From Niastella koreensis GR20-10 (GTDB taxonomy: Bacteria > Bacteroidota > Bacteroidia > Chitinophagales > Chitinophagaceae), in assembly GCF_000246855.1 (NCBI RefSeq), contig NC_016609.1, forward strand, positions 62,001 to 126,000: DNA of 64,000 nt. The letters are read 5' to 3'. Position 1 is the first letter of the stretch. Every line of letters begins with the position of its first letter. Both the position numbers and the translations under genes were made by a program. This document shows positions 25,570 to 35,194 of the stretch, piece after piece. Below the pieces are notes generated by a model. The model worked only from the letters and a program-made list of their open reading frames with translations. It ran no database searches and was not told the origin of the DNA.

Positions 25570-27969
25570 ATGCAAGTGACACACAAAAACGGACTCGAGA
25601 TGGAGAGCAAGGAAACCAGCGCTGCCCAGCTGTGGAACCGTTATGTTTCGTACTGGCCCTGGTTTGTCTTTCTGTTGTTACTGGCAGTTGGCGGGGCTTG
25701 CCTGTATATGCGGTATGCTATTCCAAAGTATGAATCCACCGCCCGGTTGTTAATTAAAGATGAAAAGAAAGGAGTAGAAGATTCAAAAGGGTTGGAATCA
25801 CTCAACCTGATCTCTACCAAAAAGATCCTGGAAAATGAAATTGAGGTGTTATCGAGCCGCACCCTGGTAAAGGAAGTGGTAAACGATTTACAACTGTATG
25901 CGCCCGTATTTGAAGAAAGAAAGATCAATTCCTGGCTGGAATCAAACACAGCCTGGCTTACAAAAAAAGGCGTGGCGCCCGGCGGACTGCCCGCCTATAC
26001 AACTTCACCGATAATTGTGAAGCTAAAAAGTCCGGACAGCCTGCGGGAAGTAAAGAAAGTACCATTTGTGTATGACAGGGCCCAACAGAAAGTAGTGTTG
26101 GGTACAGAAGGGTATGCCTTGAATGAATGGGTGGAAACCCCGTATGGTACGCTGCAATTTGTACGCAATCCCCGGTTGGAAGATTCGACCTATTCACCAA
26201 ACGGACAATTCTATTTTTCTTTACAACAACCCAAAAAAGCAATAGCAGATATTCAGAACCGGTTAGTAATTGCATCGGCCAGTAAATTATCGTCCATTCT
26301 CAACCTCACTATTCGCGATGAAGTGCCCGAACGCGGGGAAGACATCCTGAATTCATTGCTCACGGCCTATAATGTGGCCATGCTGAAAGATAAAAACACC
26401 CTGGCTTCCAATACGCTTAAGTTTGTGGAAGACAGGTTGAACCACGTATCACGTGATCTGAGTGGCATTGAAAAAAAGATTGAAAGTTATAAATCATCAG
26501 AACAGGCAGTAGATGTAAGCGAGCAGGGTAAACTGTTCCTGGAAAATGTAAGCGCCAACGACCAGAAGTTAAGTGAGATAGATATGAAACTGGCCGCGCT
26601 TGACCAGGTAGAGCATTATGTAAAGGCAAAAGATGACAACAGCAGCATAGCACCTTCTACCTTAGGGGTAACTGACCCGGTGTTGTCGAGCCTGTTGGAT
26701 AAATTATATGAAAAGGAGCTGGAATACGAAAAGAAGAAATCAACTACCGGTGAAGGTAACCCATTACTGACTTCAGTAGCTGACCAGATCAACCGGATAA
26801 AACCCGGTATCCTGGAGAATATTCAAAACCAGCGGAGAAATCTGCAAGCCAGCAAAACGAACCTGGCCAGCACCAACAATTCCTATACTTCGGTATTGCA
26901 AACCATTCCTAAAAAGGAACGTGACCTGATAGAAATAAGCCGTCAGCAAAATACCATGCAAAGCATTTATGCTTTCCTGTTGCAGAAGAAGGAAGAAACA
27001 GCGCTTTCCTATGCAGCCAATGTATCTGACAGCCGCGTGGTTGACCACGCTTCTACCACAGTGGCGCCGGTTAGTCCCAAAATGCCGATCGTGTTTGCGA
27101 TTGCGATCGTAGTTGCCATGGCATTCTTTGTAATATGGGTTACCCTGAAAGAATTGTTCACCAGGAAGATCATGTATCGCCAGGATATTGAACGCCTGAC
27201 CAGCCATCCGGTAATAGCAGAGATCTCAAAAAGCAAGGAAAAGAATCCGATCGTGATAGGATCAAACAACCGCACGTTTGTGGCTGAGCAGTTCCGGAAA
27301 TTGCGGGTGGCGCTCAATTACCTGGGTATAAATACCACGCATAAAAAAGTACTGGTTACTTCCGGTATTTCGGGCGAAGGGAAAAGCTTTATAGCTACCA
27401 ACCTGGCGCTGAGTATGGCCCTGACCGGTAAAAAGGTGGTGTTGCTGGAAATGGACCTGCACAGTCCGGCCATTAGTGAGAACGTGGGAATTGACAGAGA
27501 AGTGGGCATGTCGAGCTATTTGCTGGGTACCCGCGAACCGGAAGAGATCATCAAACGCACGGAATTAAATGATAATTTATTCTTTATTCCTGCCGGACCG
27601 TTGTCGGGCAATCCAACCGAATTATTAATGAGCAACAAGCTGCCCGAGCTGCTGAATTACCTGGAGGCTATCTTTGACTATATCATCATCGATTCGGCGC
27701 CGGTTGCCCCGGTAACAGATGCATACATCATTTCGCCTTTATGCGACGCCACCTTATATGTTATCAGGCACCGGCATACGCCAAAAGTGCTGGTTGAACA
27801 GATAGACAAGAACAGTAAAGTAAATATCCTGAAAAATATGGCCATTGTGTTCAATGGCATTCGTCCCCGCGGCTTTGGTAAACACCACTATGGCTACGGC
27901 TATGGTTATGGTGACGGCTATGTATACAAAGAGAACAGAAGCAAAAAGAAATCATTTAAGCCAATATAG
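25570..27969 (+). CDS. wzc: Polysaccharide co-polymerase with tyrosine autokinase domain (Wzc-like)
   Basis: A 799-residue inner-membrane protein with fused co-polymerase and BY-kinase. The first membrane helix (about 32-50) leads into a Wzz domain, then a long periplasmic coiled coil (about 280-480) and a GNVR-type segment. The second helix is near 500-520. The kinase domain has Walker A SGISGEGKS (about 598-606), Walker A' VVLLEMDLHSP (about 621-631) and Walker B YIIIDSAP (about 703-710). The C-terminal tail has at least six Tyr in HHYGYGYGYGDGYVY, the autophosphorylation cluster. It controls chain length and export with Wza. An internal ATG at 25600 is an equally possible start. Confidence 0.92.
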   Translation: MQVTHKNGLEMESKETSAAQLWNRYVSYWPWFVFLLLLAVGGACLYMRYAIPKYESTARLLIKDEKKGVEDSKGLESLNLISTKKILENEIEVLSSRTLVKEVVNDLQLYAPVFEERKINSWLESNTAWLTKKGVAPGGLPAYTTSPIIVKLKSPDSLREVKKVPFVYDRAQQKVVLGTEGYALNEWVETPYGTLQFVRNPRLEDSTYSPNGQFYFSLQQPKKAIADIQNRLVIASASKLSSILNLTIRDEVPERGEDILNSLLTAYNVAMLKDKNTLASNTLKFVEDRLNHVSRDLSGIEKKIESYKSSEQAVDVSEQGKLFLENVSANDQKLSEIDMKLAALDQVEHYVKAKDDNSSIAPSTLGVTDPVLSSLLDKLYEKELEYEKKKSTTGEGNPLLTSVADQINRIKPGILENIQNQRRNLQASKTNLASTNNSYTSVLQTIPKKERDLIEISRQQNTMQSIYAFLLQKKEETALSYAANVSDSRVVDHASTTVAPVSPKMPIVFAIAIVVAMAFFVIWVTLKELFTRKIMYRQDIERLTSHPVIAEISKSKEKNPIVIGSNNRTFVAEQFRKLRVALNYLGINTTHKKVLVTSGISGEGKSFIATNLALSMALTGKKVVLLEMDLHSPAISENVGIDREVGMSSYLLGTREPEEIIKRTELNDNLFFIPAGPLSGNPTELLMSNKLPELLNYLEAIFDYIIIDSAPVAPVTDAYIISPLCDATLYVIRHRHTPKVLVEQIDKNSKVNILKNMAIVFNGIRPRGFGKHHYGYGYGYGDGYVYKENRSKKKSFKPI

Positions 27970-27985
27970 AATCGACCGACCTCCG

Positions 27986-28019
27986 GGTGAGCCATTCAGC
28001 AAATGGCGGATGGCTCACC
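27986..28019 (+). promoter_or_regulatory. Hairpin in the leader of the UpxY gene
   Basis: A 10-bp stem GGTGAGCCAT/ATGGCTCACC with a 14-nt loop follows the wzc stop codon by 16 bp. There is no T-run, so it is not a standard terminator. Four heptamer words (AAACTCA) follow at 28104-28131 before the UpxY gene. Confidence 0.5.
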
Positions 28020-28140
28020 TTACTTCTACAGCGATAGTATAACAGATTGATAATTAGTTGCCAGTTACGAAGCCCTGTAACTGAGTTGGGCGGAGCCCGT
28101 TTTAAACTCTAAACTCAAAACTCAAAATCAAACAAAGCAT

Positions 28141-28689
28141 ATGGAAGCGAATAAGAAATGGTATGCCGTTTATACCCGGCCACGGTGGGAAAAGAAGGTA
28201 GCTGATCTGCTGGTAAAAAAGCACATAGAGAGTTATTGTCCTTTGAACAAAATAGTTCGTCAATGGGCTGATAGAAAAAAATTAGTGCTGGAGCCTTTGT
28301 TTACCTCCTATGTTTTTGTGCACACTACTCCGCAGGAGCACCTGGCCATAAAACAAACAGATGGCATTCTCAATTTTGTTTACTGGCTGGGACAACCGGC
28401 TGTTATCCGTGATGAAGAAATAGACGCAGTAAAACAATTCCTGGATGAATACCACAACGTACAACTGGAAAAAATAAATGTAAACATGCACGACCGTGTG
28501 CGTATTTCCAGCGGTCCGTTAATGGCGCAGGAAGGCGATGTGATAGAAGTAAGAAGCAAAACAGTGAAAGTACAGTTGCCTACGTTGGGTTATGCGCTTA
28601 CAGCGGAAGTAGAAAAGAGCAACGTGGAAGTCATACACCTGACGCCCTCGTACAGCAACAACTATTTTTATAATGCACTTTTTAGATAA
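28141..28689 (+). CDS. UpxY-family transcription antiterminator (NusG paralogue)
   Basis: A 182-residue NusG-like protein. The NGN domain (about 5-110) has KKWYAVYTRPRWEKKVADLL and LEPLFTSYVFVHT; the KOW domain lies at about 120-165 (RVRISSGPLMAQEGDVIEV). UpxY proteins in Bacteroides act on the leader of their own capsule operon to let RNA polymerase read through. Here the gene sits inside the locus, after wzc and before gmd, so it would favour transcription of the downstream glycosyltransferase genes (inference). It is close to RfaH/LoaP in domain make-up. Confidence 0.9.
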   Translation: MEANKKWYAVYTRPRWEKKVADLLVKKHIESYCPLNKIVRQWADRKKLVLEPLFTSYVFVHTTPQEHLAIKQTDGILNFVYWLGQPAVIRDEEIDAVKQFLDEYHNVQLEKINVNMHDRVRISSGPLMAQEGDVIEVRSKTVKVQLPTLGYALTAEVEKSNVEVIHLTPSYSNNYFYNALFR

Positions 28690-28716
28690 TCAAAAAACAA
28701 GACCTTAATAAATAAC

Positions 28717-29814
28717 ATGAAAACAGCGCTCATCACCGGTGTTAATGGTCAGGACGGTGCGTACCTGGCGGAATTATTATTGGAAAAAGGTTATATGGTC
28801 CATGGCGTAAAAAGGCGTTCATCGCTGATCAATACCCATCGGATAGATCACCTGTACCAGGACCCGCACGAAAAGGAAGTACGCTTTCGCCTGCATTATG
28901 GCGATATGACCGATAGCACCAACCTTATTCGCATTATCCAGGAAACACAACCTGATGAAATTTATAACCTGGCGGCCATGAGCCATGTAAAGGTGAGCTT
29001 TGATACGCCTGAATATACCGCCAATGCCGATGGTATTGGTACCCTGCGGTTACTGGAAGCCTTAAGAATTCTGGGATTGGAAAAAAAGACCCGCATTTAC
29101 CAGGCTTCTACTTCTGAGTTGTACGGGCTGGTGCAGGAAGTGCCGCAGAAAGAAACAACGCCCTTCTACCCACGCAGTCCCTATGCCGTAGCTAAATTAT
29201 ACGCCTACTGGATTACGGTAAACTATCGTGAAGCATATGGCATGTATGCCTGCAATGGGATTTTATTCAACCATGAAAGCCCCTTGCGCGGTGAAACTTT
29301 TGTGACCCGTAAAATTACCCGGGCAGTAGCAGCCATTGGGCTGGGCCTGCAGGATTGCCTGTACCTGGGTAACCTGAATGCACAACGCGACTGGGGCCAT
29401 GCAAAGGATTATGTGGAAGCCATGTGGCGCATTTTACAACAGGACCAACCCGAAGATTTTGTAATTGCCACCGGTATAACCACACCTGTGCGCGAGTTTG
29501 TAAGAATGGCCTTTGCCGAGTTGGGTATTATGATAGCCTTTACCGGGGAAGGCGTGAACGAAAAAGGGGTAGTGGTAGCCTGCACCAATGACGCTTATCA
29601 ATTGGGAATTGGCAAAACAGTAGTATCTGTAGATCCTGAATACTTCCGCCCTACAGAAGTGGAACTGTTGATCGGCGATGCTACCAAAGCAAAAACAAAG
29701 TTGGGTTGGGAACCCAAATACGACCTGCAAATGCTGGTGAAGGAAATGGTAGCCAATGATGTGCTGGAATTTGAGCAGGCAGGCAAAGTACAATTTGAAC
29801 ATTTGATCAGTTGA
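28717..29814 (+). CDS. gmd: GDP-mannose 4,6-dehydratase
   Basis: A 365-residue short-chain dehydrogenase-type enzyme that makes GDP-4-keto-6-deoxy-mannose. Evidence: N-terminal NADP loop [20 protein letters not shown] (about 7-26), VKRRSS typical of Gmd, the catalytic triad in [10 protein letters not shown] and [12 protein letters not shown] (about 128-137, 157-168), and [10 protein letters not shown]. The product is normally reduced to GDP-fucose (Fcl) or GDP-rhamnose (Rmd), but no such reductase gene is in this locus. It would have to be elsewhere. The gene follows the UpxY gene by 27 bp. Confidence 0.93.
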   Translation: MKTALITGVNGQDGAYLAELLLEKGYMVHGVKRRSSLINTHRIDHLYQDPHEKEVRFRLHYGDMTDSTNLIRIIQETQPDEIYNLAAMSHVKVSFDTPEYTANADGIGTLRLLEALRILGLEKKTRIYQASTSELYGLVQEVPQKETTPFYPRSPYAVAKLYAYWITVNYREAYGMYACNGILFNHESPLRGETFVTRKITRAVAAIGLGLQDCLYLGNLNAQRDWGHAKDYVEAMWRILQQDQPEDFVIATGITTPVREFVRMAFAELGIMIAFTGEGVNEKGVVVACTNDAYQLGIGKTVVSVDPEYFRPTEVELLIGDATKAKTKLGWEPKYDLQMLVKEMVANDVLEFEQAGKVQFEHLIS

Positions 29815-29832
29815 TCGCAACAACTCTAACAT

Positions 29833-31158
29833 ATGAAATCACTAGGGGTGGTTTTAACCGCCGCCGCAATACTGGTATTTGTAGTTTTGGTACTGCTCAG
29901 CAAGCAGCCCCGCAGAACATATCTGTTGTATATGTTGTACGTGATGCCGCTGATAGATTTCAAGGTTACGCCCTGGCAATTTGGAAGCTTAACCCTGTTT
30001 GATGCATTTTCCTATGTAATGCTGTTTTGGCGGTACAAGGATTTCTTAAGCATTTATAAACCGAACAGGTTTTACTTTGGCGGTTTTTGTACGTTGATCT
30101 TCCTGCTGCTGCTCGGCAGCCTTACTTCTTCGTTCATCACCAATTCCCTGCTGTCACTTTTATCTGTGTTCCCGGTATTCATTTACGCCCGCCTGTTGAT
30201 GGTGGAGTGTATGCAGGATAACCAGTTCATGAATAAAATGATAAAAGTATTACAGTTTGCCTGTTTGTTTTCCATGGCGTTCCTGGCAGTGCAGCTGGTG
30301 GTGGGGCTCAACTTCAGGCTGTATTCAGAACTGAACCAGAATACCCAGGATGTAAATGGTATTCGCTACCCCAGTTATTTCCACGATTCACAGAAGTACG
30401 GACAATTTCTGGCCATGCTCAGCTTTTTGTTCCTGTTGAACAAAAAGAATGTAAAAAGGCCGGCACTAATAAACCTGTTGCTGTTTTTATTGGTAGCAGT
30501 AGCTATGTTCTTAACCGGTGGCCGCTCAGCCTTTCTGGGGCTGAGCGCCGGCGTGTTATTCCTGTTGGTGTTTGCCGGTATGCAATTTAAAAAGTACATC
30601 ATTGCAGGTTGTTTGGCCGGTGGGGTGCTGATAGCCATTTTCTCTCACTCGCTGGTGGTATTTAACCGGGATGATGACATCAATAATTCACTCGATTTCA
30701 GGGCCAGCATCTGGAAGGAAGCCTTTGAGATCTACAAAGCGCATCCCTATTTAGGAATTGGTGTGGGCAACTACCAGGATTATGTTTCATTGTACGCGCA
30801 GGACCAATACCTGGTGCTGGAAGATGAGATCATTTTTCTTGACCAGCCAGAGAACGGCTATTTAAAAATACTTACCGAATATGGCGGTCCGGCCTTTTTA
30901 GTGGCATTCGTGCTTATAATTGGTAGTGCGGCAGGCGGTATGCGGGCCATGGTGAAAAAGCAAACGGATGCCCGGGTATTGTTATTTATAGCCCCTATAA
31001 TAAGCTGGCTGGTGTCGTTTGTGTCGTTGTATTCCATCACCGACCGCAGGAACCTGATTGTGTTGATCTGCCTGTGTTCATTCCTGATCTATTTATCTAA
31101 TCGTTCAAAAATTGTTGATGATAAACAAACTGAAGAAGTTAACGGGCAGCCTGTTTAA
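29833..31158 (+). CDS. O-antigen/exopolysaccharide polymerase (Wzy-like)
   Basis: A 441-residue membrane protein with about 10-12 predicted helices. The periplasmic loop region holds the O-antigen ligase domain signature LGIGVGNYQDY (about 312-322), and a Gly/Arg-rich cytoplasmic loop is present at TGGRSAFLGL (about 228-237). By position between Gmd and a flippase, it most likely polymerises lipid-linked repeat units (Wzy) and not lipid A ligation. It overlaps the flippase gene by 41 bp. Confidence 0.85.
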   Translation: MKSLGVVLTAAAILVFVVLVLLSKQPRRTYLLYMLYVMPLIDFKVTPWQFGSLTLFDAFSYVMLFWRYKDFLSIYKPNRFYFGGFCTLIFLLLLGSLTSSFITNSLLSLLSVFPVFIYARLLMVECMQDNQFMNKMIKVLQFACLFSMAFLAVQLVVGLNFRLYSELNQNTQDVNGIRYPSYFHDSQKYGQFLAMLSFLFLLNKKNVKRPALINLLLFLLVAVAMFLTGGRSAFLGLSAGVLFLLVFAGMQFKKYIIAGCLAGGVLIAIFSHSLVVFNRDDDINNSLDFRASIWKEAFEIYKAHPYLGIGVGNYQDYVSLYAQDQYLVLEDEIIFLDQPENGYLKILTEYGGPAFLVAFVLIIGSAAGGMRAMVKKQTDARVLLFIAPIISWLVSFVSLYSITDRRNLIVLICLCSFLIYLSNRSKIVDDKQTEEVNGQPV

Positions 31159-32587
31159 GTCGCGGTTAATAAAAAACAGCTTCTGGGGTATTGCGGCCAA
31201 CGGCGTGCAAAGCGTGCTGTTGAGCCTGTTTTTTGTGATCATAGCGCGTAAGTACACTACCAATGAGTTTGCATATTTTTTAATAGCCAATACTATTTAT
31301 CAGTTCCTGGCAGCCATCTCCACTATGGGGCTGGGTCAGTGGTTTACGCGGGAACTGGTTGATATCACCGATAAACAGGCACTGGTTAGCCGGTTTGTGA
31401 AAATACAATTATACAGCGGGGTTTTCTTTTATGTGTTGAGTATAGCTGTAGCTTTTCTGCTGTACAGCGAACCGGTGCTACAATACCTGATTGTTTTGCT
31501 GGGAGTAAATATCATTTTCGATAATATCATCTATGCCATCAAGTCGTTGAACATTGCCGAGTTCAACCAGAACAAAACATTTATTATTCTCATCATCGAT
31601 ACCGTGCTCCGGTTTGCGATCGGTTGTTTGCTGTTTCTTTTCCCGATGAGCATTATGATGCTATGCGTGTTGCTGATAGGCGTCCGGTTTATAACCCTGA
31701 ACTTTTTCCTGGCTTTTGGTTCTTCAAAGGCCATCAGCCTGAAATCGTTGTTCAGGTACCCGCTGGCGCGGAGTGAGGTGAAGAAGATCGTATTCGCCAA
31801 CTGGCCCTTTATCATTATTGGCAGTGTATCTATTGCTTACTGGCGCATTTCAAACATCATTATTTCAAAGACACTTACACTGGCCGATGTGGCTAATTTC
31901 GAGATCTCGTTCCGGGTGTTTGCCATAGCGCAGATCCTGCCGCTGATCGTTTCCATGTCGGTTTTCCCGGCGCTGGTTCAGCATTTTAAAACCGGTACCA
32001 AACAGGACTTTGGCAATTATTACAAGAAAGTATTTAACTACTACTTATTGTTTGGCCTGTTTGCCTACACCTTTATGTATTCATTTGCCGATATGTTAAT
32101 TCCCTGGGCATTTGGTCATACGTACAGTGGTACCGGGGCGTTCACCAAAGAAATGTTCCTGACCATCCTGATCTTTCCTACTGCCTTGTTACAGGCGAAT
32201 GTACTGGTGGCCATGAACATGGAACGGTCCGATATGTGGTTTAATGTAATTAGTCTGGTGCTGAATATAGTTTTCTGTTTTACCGGCTTCCTGTTTGCAA
32301 AAAACCTTACTACAGTAAACCTGGCCATCTTTTTCTCCTTCCTGATCTTTCATATTTGCCAGGATGCGTTGTTGCTGCGCAAGGGCATGGTCACGATGGG
32401 GCATGTACTCAAATTCTATTTGCTCACCGGCGCGCTGGCGGGTTTATATGTATTGTTATCAATGAAATTTCCACCAGTGGTATTATTTGCAGGATACTGG
32501 CTGCTGCTGGGACTGGCTTTTATAAAATTGCCTGTTGCCAGTTTTCAACTCTCCCCTAATACAAAACCAGAAAATAGTTTACCATGA
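31118..32587 (+). CDS. Polysaccharide flippase (Wzx-like, MOP superfamily)
   Basis: A 489-residue integral membrane protein with about 12-14 helices, starting SRLIKNSFWGIAANGVQSVL, the usual N-terminus of Polysacc_synt flippases. A conserved charged region follows the fifth helix. It moves undecaprenyl-linked repeat units across the inner membrane. I used ATG 31118 and not the TTG at 31112. It overlaps the polymerase gene upstream, and its stop codon overlaps the next start (ATGA), so the three genes are translationally coupled. Confidence 0.88.
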   Translation: MINKLKKLTGSLFKSRLIKNSFWGIAANGVQSVLLSLFFVIIARKYTTNEFAYFLIANTIYQFLAAISTMGLGQWFTRELVDITDKQALVSRFVKIQLYSGVFFYVLSIAVAFLLYSEPVLQYLIVLLGVNIIFDNIIYAIKSLNIAEFNQNKTFIILIIDTVLRFAIGCLLFLFPMSIMMLCVLLIGVRFITLNFFLAFGSSKAISLKSLFRYPLARSEVKKIVFANWPFIIIGSVSIAYWRISNIIISKTLTLADVANFEISFRVFAIAQILPLIVSMSVFPALVQHFKTGTKQDFGNYYKKVFNYYLLFGLFAYTFMYSFADMLIPWAFGHTYSGTGAFTKEMFLTILIFPTALLQANVLVAMNMERSDMWFNVISLVLNIVFCFTGFLFAKNLTTVNLAIFFSFLIFHICQDALLLRKGMVTMGHVLKFYLLTGALAGLYVLLSMKFPPVVLFAGYWLLLGLAFIKLPVASFQLSPNTKPENSLP

Positions 32588-33753
32588 CAGTTGTGTATTA
32601 CATGCAGGTTTCATTTTTGGATGTTTCCATTGAATTGATCAATGTGTTGAAGAAGCATGTACAGTTACATGTGTTGATTGAATTAACGCCTCATGGCAAG
32701 AACCTGACTATTCTGGAGATTGAAAAATTCCCGCAGGGAAAAACCCTGGTTACACCGGAAGAAATACTTACCAAACGTTGCTACGAAAACCTGAAACCAT
32801 ATTTTACCGGTGTGGCCAGCGTGCATTTTGTGATGCATAACCACAGAACAGGTTTCTCATACAGCACCTTACAGGCTTCGTTCGATACCTGGAAGTACAT
32901 CCGGCAGTTTAAACCCGATATTCTTCATTTTGAAACATTCGGTTTGCGTACCGTGGGGCTATTGTTCTATTTGAAAGCATTCAAGAATGTATGCATCACC
33001 ATTCACGATCCGGTGCCGCATACCGGGGAAGACAGCTGGAAGGTAACGCTGCCCCGCACGTTATGGTTCAGCCTGCCGGTTAAAAAGAAATATTTGTTCT
33101 ACTCTCAATTTGCCCGGCAACAATTTGAGCAACATTATAAAAAAGAAAAGCACGAAAAAACGGTGCTGCAAATGAGCCCCTATGGGTATTTGAAAAGTAT
33201 GGTGAAGCCTGAAGAGGAAGTGCAGAAGAAGCACATTCTTTTTTTTGGCCGCTTATCGCCTTACAAAGGAATTGATGACCTGTTAAACGCCATGCCGGCA
33301 GTGTTTAAGGAATTCCCCAACGAACAATTGGTGATCGCAGGTAAAGCAGTGCATGGCTTCGACATCGATGAGGAAATAATAAACAAATACCGGGACAACA
33401 TTACGGTGCTTGATAAACACGTACCCAACGAAGAGCTGGCGGTACTGATACAGGAAGCAAAATTTATTATTTGTCCGTATAAAGACGCCACACAAAGCGG
33501 GGTACTGATGACCGCCTTTGGTTTAAATACCCCGGTAATTGCCACCAGTGTTGGTTCGTTCCCCGAATTTATCAGGGAAGACATGAACGGATTACTGGTT
33601 CCGCCCAGTGATCCCCAAAAACTGGCTGAAGGTATATGCTTTGCATTACGTAACGACCATTACAAACAACTGGCAGAGAATATTAAAAGTACTACGGTGG
33701 AGGATATGTGGAGCAGGAATACGGAGATACTGTTAGATGCGTATGCGTCTTAG
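32584..33753 (+). CDS. Glycosyltransferase family 4
   Basis: This 389-residue GT-B enzyme has the C-terminal GT4 domain from about residue 215 (HILFFGRLSPYKGIDDLLNA). The usual E-x7-E motif is replaced by PYKDATQSGVLMTAFGLNTP (about 297-316), a variant seen in a subgroup of GT4 proteins with ATQSGV. It presumably adds one sugar to the repeat unit in the cytoplasm; donor and acceptor cannot be named. The gene is coupled to the flippase gene by a 4-bp overlap. Confidence 0.88.
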   Translation: MTVVYYMQVSFLDVSIELINVLKKHVQLHVLIELTPHGKNLTILEIEKFPQGKTLVTPEEILTKRCYENLKPYFTGVASVHFVMHNHRTGFSYSTLQASFDTWKYIRQFKPDILHFETFGLRTVGLLFYLKAFKNVCITIHDPVPHTGEDSWKVTLPRTLWFSLPVKKKYLFYSQFARQQFEQHYKKEKHEKTVLQMSPYGYLKSMVKPEEEVQKKHILFFGRLSPYKGIDDLLNAMPAVFKEFPNEQLVIAGKAVHGFDIDEEIINKYRDNITVLDKHVPNEELAVLIQEAKFIICPYKDATQSGVLMTAFGLNTPVIATSVGSFPEFIREDMNGLLVPPSDPQKLAEGICFALRNDHYKQLAENIKSTTVEDMWSRNTEILLDAYAS

Positions 33754-33804
33754 TTGACGGGTTTACGAGTTAACACGTTAGAAGTAAGTGGAATTAAGAA
33801 GGTT

Positions 33805-33920
33805 GTTGATAAGGTTGATAGGGCTGATAAGGTAGATAGGGATGGCCAGGAAAGTCGGGATGAGGATCGGTTAAATATTATCGCGAGGTTGCCAAACTCC
33901 CTCCCGATTTATCGGGAGGG
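33805..33920. repeat. 9-bp array and a CCCTCCCGAT hairpin
   Basis: Four 9-bp units (GTTGATAAG type) occupy 33805-33840. At 33899-33920 a 10-bp inverted repeat CCCTCCCGAT/ATCGGGAGGG has only TT between the arms and is followed by a G-run (CCGGGGGAGG). There is no T-run after it, so it is not a typical terminator. Confidence 0.65.
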
Positions 33921-33961
33921 CCGGGGGAGGCCTCTCCGAAGCAAAGCAAACAATATTTGGT

Positions 33962-35194
33962 ATGAAGAAAGTATTATTAAGTGCGTATGCCTGTTCACCC
34001 ATAAGAGGAAGCGAGCCAGGCAACGGCTGGAGCTGGGCGTTAAACCTGGCATTGCAAGGGTATGATGTATGGTGTTTAACCAACCTGGAGGATAAGGAAG
34101 CGACAGAGATAGAATTACAAAAACTGGGGTTGCCCAACCTGCACATCGTTTTTGTAGAGTTGAAGTACAACCTCGATAAAAAGTTGTTGAACGCTTCTTC
34201 AAAAACCATATACCTGCATTACTATTTATGGCGGAAGAAAGCGGCCCGCATTGCCAAGCAGTTGCACCGGAAAATGCATTTTGATGTGGCCCATCACGTA
34301 ACGTTTGGCAGTTTTCAGCAGGGTACTTTTTTGTGGAAGCTGAAAGATACCCGCATCATTTTTGGCCCGGTAGGGGGCGGGCAAGAAGCGCTGCCAGCAT
34401 TTAAAGAGTATTTTGGCAAGGCGTGGAAAATTGAACAGATACGCAGCCTGATTTCAAAACTCAGTATTAAATTCAGTGCTAACCTGAAGAACACCGTTAC
34501 CCGTTCGCACCACATTCTGGTAACAAACCAGGACACTGCCAATATTGTACAAAAGATAAAAACAACAGCGCCGCAAAATATTCACCTCATCCTGGATAAT
34601 GCCATTCCCTTATCCATGCAGCATATGGAATACATCGATCGCAAACCCGGCAAGCAGATAAACCTGCTGTGGGTGGGCAGAATGTTGCCCCGCAAGGGTT
34701 TGAACCTGATCCTGCATGCGTTGTCGCTGGTGCCGAAGGAAGTGGATTATACATTTACAATAGTGGGCGGCGGTGAACAATACCAGTTTTTACAGGGCTG
34801 GATAGAACAATATGGGCTTGACCCCAAACGCCTGCGCATCCTGGGACAGATCCCGTTTAACGAAGTGGTTCATCACTATGAGCAGGCAGACGTATTTATT
34901 TTCTGTTCGCTGCGCGATTCCTGTCCGGCCCAGTTGAATGAAGCCATGGCCTTTGGTTTGCCCATTATCTGTCTGGATTTACATGGGTCGTCACTGGCGG
35001 TAAGCAGTGATTGCGGCATTAAAGTAAAACCAACTACAAAAGAAGAAACGGCGCAGGGTATTGCCAAAGCAATTATTAAGTTTCATGAAGATACCGCCTT
35101 TAGAAAACAATGTTCGGTAAATGCATTCAATTATGCCAAGAGCAATACCTGGGAACGCAAAGTGCATTTAATAACCTCTCAATTCTACAATTAA
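33962..35194 (+). CDS. Glycosyltransferase family 4
   Basis: A 410-residue GT-B enzyme. The N-terminal acceptor domain opens KVLLSAYACSPIRGSEPGNG, common in capsule GT4 proteins. The donor domain starts about residue 235 (INLLWVGRMLPRKGLNLILH) and contains SLRDSCPAQLNEAMAFGLP (about 317-335) in the place of the E-x7-E motif. It transfers a sugar to the lipid-linked repeat unit; specificity is unknown. The preceding 208-bp gap holds repeats only. Its stop overlaps the next start by one base. Confidence 0.88.
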   Translation: MKKVLLSAYACSPIRGSEPGNGWSWALNLALQGYDVWCLTNLEDKEATEIELQKLGLPNLHIVFVELKYNLDKKLLNASSKTIYLHYYLWRKKAARIAKQLHRKMHFDVAHHVTFGSFQQGTFLWKLKDTRIIFGPVGGGQEALPAFKEYFGKAWKIEQIRSLISKLSIKFSANLKNTVTRSHHILVTNQDTANIVQKIKTTAPQNIHLILDNAIPLSMQHMEYIDRKPGKQINLLWVGRMLPRKGLNLILHALSLVPKEVDYTFTIVGGGEQYQFLQGWIEQYGLDPKRLRILGQIPFNEVVHHYEQADVFIFCSLRDSCPAQLNEAMAFGLPIICLDLHGSSLAVSSDCGIKVKPTTKEETAQGIAKAIIKFHEDTAFRKQCSVNAFNYAKSNTWERKVHLITSQFYN

